Source: Scatomorpha sp964367935 (GTDB lineage: Bacteria; Bacillota; Clostridia; Oscillospirales; Oscillospiraceae). Taken from it: a DNA stretch of 64,000 nucleotides. The translations under genes were made by a program, and so were the position numbers. Location: the NCBI GenBank assembly GCA_964367935.1, contig CAYIYZ010000001.1, positions 62,001-126,000 of the forward strand, read 5' to 3'. Below the pieces are notes generated by a model. It made no database searches. It saw nothing but the letters and a program-made list of their open reading frames with translations, and was not told where the DNA came from. Numbering within the stretch: position 1 is the stretch's first letter; the number at the start of each line of letters is the position of its first letter. Positions 16,610-23,248 of the stretch are shown here, in pieces.

Positions 16610-17869
16610 ATGAGAGCTGAAATTATTTGTGTCGGTACAGAGCTTCTGCTCGGCAGTACCGTCAATACGGACGCTTCGGATGTGGCAAGGCTTTTATCTG
16701 AGTACGGCGTTAATGTGTACCATCAAAGCGTGGTGGGCGATAACCCCGAACGTGTGTCCGAGGCGGTGCGATTAGCTAAGAGCCGTGCGGATATGATAGT
16801 GACGACGGGCGGTTTGGGACCTACCTGCGATGACCTTACGAAAGACTCCGTTGCGGCGGCGTTCGGCTTAGATCTGGTATTAGATGAAAAAGAGGCGGCA
16901 CACATGCGTACGCTGTTCGAGGCACGCAACTATGTAATGACCCCGAACAATTTACAGCAGGCGTATCTTCCACGTGGTGCAACAGCACTTAAAAACCATG
17001 AGGGCACAGCGCCCGGCTGTATGTTCACCGCCGAGGGCGTTACGGTCATCATGTTACCGGGGCCGCCACGTGAGCTTCGGGAGATGCTGGAGAGTGAGGT
17101 ACGCCCCATACTCGAGCGCATGACTGACAATATAATAGTGTCGCACAACATTAAATTTGCCGGCATAGGCGAAAGTGAGATGGAGTTTTATCTGCGTGAC
17201 TACATGCAGGAACTTCAAAATCCCAGTCTTGCACCCTATGCTAAGGAGGATGAGTGCTATGTGCGTGTGACGGCTCGTGCGAAAACTCGTGAGGAGGCGG
17301 AAGTGCTCATGGCACCCGTTATAGAGCGTGTGCAGAATCTTTTACCCGAGTTTGTGTACGGTGTGGATCAAAACAGCTTAGCTGCGAGTGTGCTCATTAG
17401 TCTTGCCGAATGCGGTAAAACTGTGGCGGTCGCCGAGACTTGCACAGGCGGTGAGATAGCGAAGCGCCTGACGGATAACGCCGGTGCATCGCAAAGCTTC
17501 ATGGGTGGTGTCACTGTATATACAGAACGTGCGGCACGTGAATTTTTAGATGTGCCCGAAGATTTAATTAAAAATAAGGGCATGATAAGTGCGGCTGTGA
17601 CAGCACAGCTCGCCTCGAATATTCGTACACGCTTAGGCTCTGACATCGGTCTTGCCGTCACGGGTCTTGCAGGCCCCGAGGGTGACGGAGTGCACGAGGT
17701 GGGCACCATGTACATGGCACTGAGTACCGAGGGCAAAACCGAAGTGCGACGCACGGACTGCTTCGGGCGTAACCGTGAGGGTGTACGCAAGAGGGGCAGT
17801 CAATATGCGCTCGATATGCTGAGGCGCTACATTAAGGGCTATGAACTGAAGGGGGACATGGAGTTTTGA
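16610..17869 (+). CDS. cinA: CinA family protein (MoCF-like domain plus NMN amidohydrolase domain)
   Basis: 419 residues from ATG 16610; GAAAGGATT upstream decides against the in-frame ATG at 16574, which lies inside thiI. The N-terminal competence/damage domain of MoCF type shows GGLGPTCDDLTKD near 64-76. The C-terminal CinA domain shows VAETCTGGEIAKRLTD near 278-293 and VTGLAGPEGD near 350. The family hydrolyses NMN and ADP-ribose in pyridine nucleotide salvage; the link to competence is historic. Its stop overlaps the TTG start of the next gene. Confidence 0.93.
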   Translation: MRAEIICVGTELLLGSTVNTDASDVARLLSEYGVNVYHQSVVGDNPERVSEAVRLAKSRADMIVTTGGLGPTCDDLTKDSVAAAFGLDLVLDEKEAAHMRTLFEARNYVMTPNNLQQAYLPRGATALKNHEGTAPGCMFTAEGVTVIMLPGPPRELREMLESEVRPILERMTDNIIVSHNIKFAGIGESEMEFYLRDYMQELQNPSLAPYAKEDECYVRVTARAKTREEAEVLMAPVIERVQNLLPEFVYGVDQNSLAASVLISLAECGKTVAVAETCTGGEIAKRLTDNAGASQSFMGGVTVYTERAAREFLDVPEDLIKNKGMISAAVTAQLASNIRTRLGSDIGLAVTGLAGPEGDGVHEVGTMYMALSTEGKTEVRRTDCFGRNREGVRKRGSQYALDMLRRYIKGYELKGDMEF

Positions 17870-18447
17870 TTATATATTTTGTGCGTCACGGTGAGTCGGA
17901 GGGAAATAAGAGGTATCTATTGTACGGGCACACGGATTACGGCTTGACGGATTTGGGCGAGGAGCAGGCTCGTGAGGTCGGCGAGAAGATGAAAAGCATC
18001 GACATGGCGCATTGCTACAGCAGTCCGCTCAGTCGGGCGTCGGATACAGCAAAGCTTGCCTTTGGGGGACGTGACCTCCCTATTACATATATGGACGGCT
18101 TAATGGAACAGCACATGGGTGATTATGAGGACGTGTCCTTTTTCGCTAAGTTGGAGGAGGAGCCACACATAGTGCGTCCTATGGCAGAGGATTGGACTCG
18201 CACTCCGCCGCCCAACGGCGAGAGCTATCAGGAACTCTGCGCTCGTGCCGTGCGTTGCTATGAGCATGTCCTCGCTCGTGGCGAGGACGCTGTTATCGTT
18301 GCGCATAACGGCACACTCTCGGCTCTCATAGCCTACGCCTTGGGCGGTCTCGATCCGCTCGTTAAGACGCTGTGGCTAAAGCAGGGCTGTTACTCCGCTA
18401 TAAGCTACACGGAGCGTGGCATACATTTGGAGTATTTTAATAAGTAA
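17866..18447 (+). CDS. Histidine phosphatase family protein (phosphoglycerate mutase-like)
   Basis: 193 residues from TTG at 17866, which overlaps the cinA TGA stop in TTGA; GGGGGAC lies upstream. FVRHGESEGN at residues 5-14 carries the phospho-accepting histidine, with SSPLSRASDTA near 46-56 and the second histidine in VIVAHNGTL near 145-153. Small enzymes of this type include alpha-ribazole phosphatase, phytase-like and broad phosphatases. No cobalamin genes are nearby to favour one. It is the last gene of the comM-thiI-cinA run. Confidence 0.85.
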   Translation: MIIYFVRHGESEGNKRYLLYGHTDYGLTDLGEEQAREVGEKMKSIDMAHCYSSPLSRASDTAKLAFGGRDLPITYMDGLMEQHMGDYEDVSFFAKLEEEPHIVRPMAEDWTRTPPPNGESYQELCARAVRCYEHVLARGEDAVIVAHNGTLSALIAYALGGLDPLVKTLWLKQGCYSAISYTERGIHLEYFNK

Positions 18448-18454
18448 AGACTAA

Positions 18455-18540
18455 CGGCATGGCTACATCCCTGTAGGGAGCGGTGTGTAGTCGGACAAAG
18501 GGGACGATGCGGGCATCGTCCCCTACAACTTAACAACTAT
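18455..18540. repeat. Family-4 hairpin repeat (variable stem with CCCTAC flank)
   Basis: GGGGACGATGC pairs with GCATCGTCCCC around GG and is followed by CTACAAC. A second, partial module at 18465-18485 reads CATCCCTGTAGGGAGCGG. The pattern of a G-rich stem ended by CCCTAC also occurs at 26515-26570 with other stem sequences. Confidence 0.6.
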
Positions 18541-18568
18541 TAATTAAAATAAATAAGGAGGACGGCTT

Positions 18569-19075
18569 ATGAACTTAGAAGCAGACAAGGAAGTCATACG
18601 ACTCACACGTAAAATCTTGGAGAGTGCCGGCAGAGGGTACACGCCCGAGCAGAGGGCGGAGCTACCGCTGATTATGGCGACAAAGCACAAGTACTGGTGG
18701 TGCATAGACATGCAGATGTGGGATCTCATGCCCGATGTGTTCACTGAGCCGTTTGAGTCCTACGCCAACGGCTACTTGGTGCCGAATGAGTCGCTCATGA
18801 CTCAGGTACAGCGTGCGTCCGTCGTGTGCAATGAGGAGATGAGCCCCATACACATGGGTCACAACACCATAGTGCAGTTTACGGGCGAGAACACTTGCAG
18901 ACTACTCACTCGCTTAAACGACTATCACACGTACAAGGACGATGACAGCACCTATGAGGGCTGGGCTATGTATGTGGACGACATGGTAAAATGTCCCGAC
19001 GGCGTCTGGCGCATACAGACCCTGCGACTTACTTACAGGAAAATCCTCGGCAAGCTACGCACTAAGGGGGTATAA
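18569..19075 (+). CDS. NTF2/SnoaL-like dehydratase, resembling bile acid 7-alpha dehydratase BaiE
   Basis: 168 residues, close to BaiE (about 166). AAGGAGGAC precedes the ATG. Compared from memory with Clostridium scindens BaiE, the segment KYWWCIDMQMWDLM (41-54) lines up with KYFRCLDGKLWDEL, placing Y42 and D47 on the BaiE Tyr/Asp pair. IHMGH (94-98) matches MHMGH, placing H95 on the catalytic histidine. An arginine in LTYRKI near the C-terminus may match the third site. The fold is a cone-shaped alpha+beta barrel. It begins a three-gene set with a BaiCD/BaiH-type reductase four bases downstream. The substrate is not known; any 7-hydroxysteroid or similar ring is inference. Confidence 0.7.
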   Translation: MNLEADKEVIRLTRKILESAGRGYTPEQRAELPLIMATKHKYWWCIDMQMWDLMPDVFTEPFESYANGYLVPNESLMTQVQRASVVCNEEMSPIHMGHNTIVQFTGENTCRLLTRLNDYHTYKDDDSTYEGWAMYVDDMVKCPDGVWRIQTLRLTYRKILGKLRTKGV

Positions 19076-19079
19076 AATC

Positions 19080-21020
19080 ATGAGCGATTTAATGTTAATG
19101 CAGGGTGCGGATATAGGTAAGCTCAAGCTTAAAAACCGCATAATAATGGCTCCCATGGGCACGGTGGTGGGTAATCTCAGTCCACGTGCCGTCGAGTATT
19201 TCGTGGAGCGTGCTAAGGGCGGTGCGGCTATGATTATGTGTAACATCGCCGCTACGGACGTTTTGGAGGACGTGAGCCACTCCATATTTTTAAACGAGGA
19301 GAGCACGCCCTACTTCAAGGAGATTTGCGACAGGTCGCACGAGTACGGCTGTTTAGTTTGTGCGCAGCTGCACCCGGGTAACGGTCGCATAGGCGGGCCG
19401 TCCACTCGCTATAAGGTGCCCATAAGCGCCTCTGCCACGCCTTGGATGCACGTGCCGAAGTATAACTGCCACGAATTGACCGTTGAAGAGATAGGTCTAC
19501 TTCGTGAGGGCTTCAGGCAGAGCGTCAAAACTGCCATCGCCTGCGGTGCGGACGCTATAGAAATTCACGCTTACGGCGGTTACCTCACAGATCAGTTTCT
19601 TACGAGGCGTTGGAATTTACGTACAGACGAGTACGGCGGCGATATGGACGGGCGTTTGCGTTTTCTGCGTGAGCTTATGGAGGTCGTGCGCACGGAGGGC
19701 GGTGCGGATTATCCGCTCATCGTTAAATATTGCCCCGATCACTTTCTCCCTGCCGAGGAGGGCTACAGGGACTTAGAGGAAGGTCTCGAACTAACACGCA
19801 AATTATGTGAGCTTGGAGCGGACGCTTTGCATGTGGATGCCGGTTGTCACGATATTTGGTATAACGCCATGCCGCCCGGCTATATGCAGGAGCTCTCTCC
19901 GCAGGCTAAGAGCGCTAAGGCGGTAAGTGAGATTTGCGATATCCCCGTGCTGACGCACGGACGTTTCTCAGATACGGAGAAGGCAGAGGCGGTACTACGT
20001 AACGGCGTTTGCGATTTCGCCGTCATAGGGCGTGGGCTTTTGGCTGACCCTGAACTGCCGAACAAGCTAAACGAGGGTAGTGCCGAGGATATTCGCCCCT
20101 GTATCTCATGTAACGAGGGCTGTATCGCACGCTCTTATGCGCTCAAAAACGCAAGCTGTGCCGTCAACCCCTTGTGCGGCCGTGAGATATACGGCGGTGT
20201 TAAAAAGACCTCTGCACCCAAGCGTGTTTTGGTGGTGGGCGCTGGCCCCGGCGGATGTTCCGCCGCCCTATATGCAGCGGAGGCAGGGCATGAGGTTACG
20301 CTCTGGGAACGCAGTACCGTCATCGGCGGTAACGCTCTTGCGGCCTCGAAGCCCTACTTCAAGGGCGACATGCACGATCTCATTAACTACTACCGTGTAC
20401 AGCTCGCTAAGAGTAATGTAACTGTACGTTTCGGCATAGAGGCAAGCTATGATAATATAGCGGAATTTAAGCCCGAGCATATCATATGGGCGGTGGGCGG
20501 TAGGCCTCTCATGCCCTCAGCTATAGGCGGACTGGACGGCTACAATGTCGCAAGTGCTACGGACGCTTTGCGTAATTTGGTGCATGTCGGTAAGCGTGTG
20601 CTCATGGTCGGCGGCGGTATGGTCGGCGTGGAGGCCGCTTTGCACTATGACCGTTTGGGGCATGAGGTCACTTTAGTCGAGCTTGAGAAGAAAATGTTGC
20701 CGGCTCCCATGTTCAAGATGAACGAGGACCTTCTACGCTACATGATGAAAAACTCAAACATTAACTTTATGCCTAAAACTAAGCTCTGTTCCGTCGAGAG
20801 CACGAGGCTCAAGACCGTGGCACATACGGAAAACGAACAGGGCACTGAGAGTGCCGAGTACGACACCGTCCTCATGGCACTCGGCTTTGCGCCACGCTTT
20901 GCGGAGACGGAACGTCTCGGTGATATTTGCCCCGTGACCGTCATAGGCGACGCTAAGGAGGCACGTAAGGTAATATACGCCGTCGAGGAGGCGTTCGAGG
21001 CGGTAAACGAAATAGAATAA
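19080..21020 (+). CDS. NADH:flavin oxidoreductase with 4Fe-4S and FAD domains (BaiCD/BaiH, 2,4-dienoyl-CoA reductase type)
   Basis: 646 residues. An old yellow enzyme barrel (1-330) has IEIHAYGGYLTDQFL followed by NLRTDEYGG near 160-185. The cluster motif CISCNEGC plus a fourth cysteine 11 residues later (340-360) binds 4Fe-4S. Two nucleotide-binding motifs follow: VVGAGPGGCSAALYAAEAG near 382 and GGGMVGVEAALHYDRLG near 510. This architecture is shared by 2,4-dienoyl-CoA reductase, trimethylamine dehydrogenase and the bile-acid enoate reductases BaiCD and BaiH. With a BaiE-like gene upstream and an SDR downstream, a role in reducing a conjugated ring ketone is likely but unproven. Confidence 0.85.
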   Translation: MSDLMLMQGADIGKLKLKNRIIMAPMGTVVGNLSPRAVEYFVERAKGGAAMIMCNIAATDVLEDVSHSIFLNEESTPYFKEICDRSHEYGCLVCAQLHPGNGRIGGPSTRYKVPISASATPWMHVPKYNCHELTVEEIGLLREGFRQSVKTAIACGADAIEIHAYGGYLTDQFLTRRWNLRTDEYGGDMDGRLRFLRELMEVVRTEGGADYPLIVKYCPDHFLPAEEGYRDLEEGLELTRKLCELGADALHVDAGCHDIWYNAMPPGYMQELSPQAKSAKAVSEICDIPVLTHGRFSDTEKAEAVLRNGVCDFAVIGRGLLADPELPNKLNEGSAEDIRPCISCNEGCIARSYALKNASCAVNPLCGREIYGGVKKTSAPKRVLVVGAGPGGCSAALYAAEAGHEVTLWERSTVIGGNALAASKPYFKGDMHDLINYYRVQLAKSNVTVRFGIEASYDNIAEFKPEHIIWAVGGRPLMPSAIGGLDGYNVASATDALRNLVHVGKRVLMVGGGMVGVEAALHYDRLGHEVTLVELEKKMLPAPMFKMNEDLLRYMMKNSNINFMPKTKLCSVESTRLKTVAHTENEQGTESAEYDTVLMALGFAPRFAETERLGDICPVTVIGDAKEARKVIYAVEEAFEAVNEIE

Positions 21021-21117
21021 CTGCAAAAGCAGTTATTCTATCGAGCATTTGCCCGCTGTGCGGGCAAGCTCTTAAATAATTTAATTCGCCTGCCTACAAA
21101 GTAGGCAGATGCGGAAT
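21009..21117. repeat. Chain of three hairpins between the reductase and SDR genes
   Basis: ATAGAATAACTGC pairs with GCAGTTATTCTAT across the reductase stop codon. TTGCCCGC/GCGGGCAA and CTGCCTAC/GTAGGCAG follow. None has a T run, so they may stabilise or separate the mRNA segments rather than terminate. The flank AAATAATTTAATTCGCC is reminiscent of the family-3 repeat. Confidence 0.6.
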
Positions 21118-21140
21118 AAATCAGAAAGGGAGCGGTGTAC

Positions 21141-21899
21141 ATGGACAGATTGAAGGGTAAGGTGGCTATAATAACGGGCGCAGACGGCGGTATTTGCTAT
21201 AAGGCGTCGGAGCTTTTCTGCGCAGAGGGCGCAAAGGTATTGATGGTGGACATAGCCGAGGGTGTCATGGAAAAGTGCGAGGAGATACGTAAAAGCGGCG
21301 GTGAGGCTACGGCTATGGTAGCCGATGTGAGTAAGCGTGAAAGCTGGCACGAGATTTTGAAATGCGCACTTGACACTTACGGTCAAGTAGATATTTGCGT
21401 CAACGGCGCCGCTGAGTTCTCAGGCTACAGGGACTTCTTTAACGGTCAGACGGACGAGGAGTGGAACCATGTTTTGGACACGAACCTTAACAGTCTGCGT
21501 TTCTCGCTCGAGGTCGTATACAAGTACATGCAGAAAAACGGCATTAAGGGTAACTTCATTAACTTCGCCTCGGCGACGGCTCTTTCCTTCATGGGCTCGG
21601 CTTGTCAAGCCTACCCCATATCGAAGGCAGGCGTGAAGCTCGTCACTCAACACATGGTGTCCATAGGCGCAAAGTTCGGCATACGCTTTAACTGTCTTGC
21701 GCCGAACCTTGTTTGGGTGCCAAAACAGGCGGAGACCTTTGAGAAGTTGGGCGACCACTTTAAGAGCATAGCGCCCATGGGCTATTTCGGCTTGCCCGAG
21801 GATGCCGCTTGGCTTATGGTCTACTTGGCGTCAGATGAGGCTAAGTACATTAACGGTTGCTGTATACCCGTGGATGGCGGCTGGCACACCTGTAATTAA
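21141..21899 (+). CDS. Short-chain dehydrogenase/reductase (BaiA- or hydroxysteroid dehydrogenase-like)
   Basis: 252 residues from ATG 21141, with AAAGGGAG eight bases upstream; GTG at 21135 is a poorer choice. Rossmann motif TGADGGICYKA has a cysteine where the third glycine of TGxxxGxG is usual. The remaining SDR residues are present: NGAAEF for NAG, serine in NFASATAL near 143, and tyrosine and lysine in AYPISKAG near 156-163. Third gene of the Bai-like cassette, likely oxidising or reducing a secondary hydroxyl. It ends at a strong bidirectional terminator. Confidence 0.85.
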   Translation: MDRLKGKVAIITGADGGICYKASELFCAEGAKVLMVDIAEGVMEKCEEIRKSGGEATAMVADVSKRESWHEILKCALDTYGQVDICVNGAAEFSGYRDFFNGQTDEEWNHVLDTNLNSLRFSLEVVYKYMQKNGIKGNFINFASATALSFMGSACQAYPISKAGVKLVTQHMVSIGAKFGIRFNCLAPNLVWVPKQAETFEKLGDHFKSIAPMGYFGLPEDAAWLMVYLASDEAKYINGCCIPVDGGWHTCN

Positions 21900-21900
21900 C

Positions 21901-21944
21901 TAATCAAATAGCCCCGACACAATGTGTCGGGGCTATTTGATTAG
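21901..21944. terminator. Strong bidirectional terminator
   Basis: TAATCAAATAGCCCCGACAC pairs perfectly with its complement around AAT, a 20-pair stem. It closes the Bai-like cassette and abuts the family-1 repeat. Confidence 0.85.
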
Positions 21945-22152
21945 TTAGACTGTCGAAAAACAGGTTTTTCGCCAAAAGGAGTTCTCGGCTTGCGAGCCTC
22001 GAGCGGAATCTGCGGCGTGTACACGCCCCGCCGCAGATGTAATTTAACATTTTTCAAAAATCAGACCAGGCAACTCGCCGTGATTTTTGAAAAATCTTTG
22101 CTCGGCAAAGGACGAGGGTTATGGGCGGCGACTTTTTTGACAAGCTGACTAA
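21945..22152 (+). repeat. Family-1 dispersed hairpin repeat, copy B
   Basis: 208 bases. The left end TTAGACTGTCGAAAAA and right end TTTTTTGACAAGCTGACTAA are imperfect inverted repeats. Internal blocks match copy A (5521-5734) nearly base for base, except the ten-pair stem at 22008-22038, which reads ATCTGCGGCG/CGCCGCAGAT instead of ATCTTCGGTG/CACCGAAGAT. Both changed positions remain paired. Confidence 0.85.
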
Positions 22153-22180
22153 CGACTCACTCGTCGCCCCTACTTTTTGC

Positions 22181-22209
22181 TTGTCCTTTGGGCAAAATCA
22201 TGATATTAT
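22181..22209 (+). promoter_or_regulatory. Promoter for the UppP-like gene
   Basis: TTGTCC (22181-22186) and TATTAT (22204-22209) with a 17-base spacer, 39 bases before the TTG start. Confidence 0.6.
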
Positions 22210-22248
22210 GATGTATTGATATAGAAAAAAGTATTGGGGTGACGAAGC

Positions 22249-23091
22249 TTGAGTTTATGGACAGGCATACTGCTCGGTATAGTCTATGGGCTAACCGAGA
22301 TATTGCCCGTGGGCGGTGCGGCCCACATGGCAGTCTTAGACGGGCTGTTTGACCTGCCACGAGGTTCGGGTGCACACTACTTTCTTTATGCTTTGCTTGA
22401 TGTTTCGATAGCTTTCGCAATATGCGTGGTGTATAGAAAGTCTATACGTGACATCCTAGCACTCCTGCGCAGACCGTATCCGGAACGCTCGGAGGAGCGG
22501 CGCAAGCGTGTTGAAGTACAGAGATTTCGCAGTGCACGCCTTGCCTTTATGGCGGCAATCGCAGCCTTACCGACTCTTATTGTCCTGTTTTTCGATACGC
22601 AAACACGCTATCTGCTAAGCGGCGGCATATACGCCGGCTTTATACTCATCCTGACGGGCGGTGCTCTTTTTGCCGTTCGTGAGATGACGGGAGGTAGGGT
22701 AACTGAAAAAAATATGCGTATATCCGACGCTATCGTCGTCGGCATAGCGCAATCCTTGGCGCTCTTTTCGGGGCTATCACGTAGTGGCATGGCTTTAGGC
22801 GCAGGTGCCGCCGTAGGGCTCAGCCCCGCTTACGCCCTGCAGTTTTCCTTTCTCTCCGCACTACCTTACACCATACTCTCCGCTGTTGTAAATATTGTGC
22901 GGAGCTTCTCTGAGGGCCTCATTTTTGCCGAAGTGCCTTTCTACATACTCGCCATGGTACTCGCCTCAGTTTGCGGTGTAGTTGCCATGGGCATACTGAA
23001 GCTCGTAACAGAGCGTGGAGGATACGCCGCACTCGGCTACTATTCTTGCGGCGCCGGCCTCTTGACCATAGTTCTGACGCTCGTGTTTTAA
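22249..23091 (+). CDS. Undecaprenyl-diphosphatase (UppP/BacA)-like membrane protein
   Basis: 280 residues from TTG 22249 with GGGGTGA upstream. About eight membrane segments and the second family motif SGLSRSGMALGAGAAVG (near 173-189) identify the BacA fold. The first motif reads TEILPVGGAAHM, whereas active enzymes have the form E-(F/W)-L-P-(V/I)-S-S-(S/T)-G-H: the glutamate and histidine are kept but both serines are glycine. UppP recycles the undecaprenyl carrier for cell-wall synthesis. The serine loss leaves doubt whether this copy is catalytically normal. Confidence 0.8.
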   Translation: MSLWTGILLGIVYGLTEILPVGGAAHMAVLDGLFDLPRGSGAHYFLYALLDVSIAFAICVVYRKSIRDILALLRRPYPERSEERRKRVEVQRFRSARLAFMAAIAALPTLIVLFFDTQTRYLLSGGIYAGFILILTGGALFAVREMTGGRVTEKNMRISDAIVVGIAQSLALFSGLSRSGMALGAGAAVGLSPAYALQFSFLSALPYTILSAVVNIVRSFSEGLIFAEVPFYILAMVLASVCGVVAMGILKLVTERGGYAALGYYSCGAGLLTIVLTLVF

Positions 23092-23103
23092 ATTTAGTAT
23101 TTT

Positions 23104-23218
23104 TTAGTTGGGACTTTGCCCCAAACCCCTTAGTATTTCGCTTTTTGCGAAAAGCGAGCAGTGGCGTTGCCCCTGCACCCCAAAATTTTTTGAAAAAAAT
23201 TTAGTAAAACTTTTAATT
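23104..23218 (+). repeat. Family-2 dispersed hairpin repeat, forward copy
   Basis: Aligns along its length with the reverse complement of 26332-26446. Four hairpins: TTGGG/CCCAA, CGCTTTTTGCGAAAAGCG, a GC stem GCAG.GGC/GCC.CTGC, and AAATTTTTT/AAAAAAATTT. The third and fourth stems differ in sequence from the other copy but still pair. It fills the gap between the UppP-like gene and ftsK, whose ribosome site GGAGGG follows. Confidence 0.8.
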
Positions 23219-23248
23219 TCTGGTGCATCACCTTAACGGAGGGTTTTA

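Noticed and set aside
21951..21960. TGTCGAA in the family-1 repeat ends matches the Spo0A box core.
   Set aside because: It is part of a repeat terminus present in several places unrelated to sporulation promoters, so the match is probably chance.
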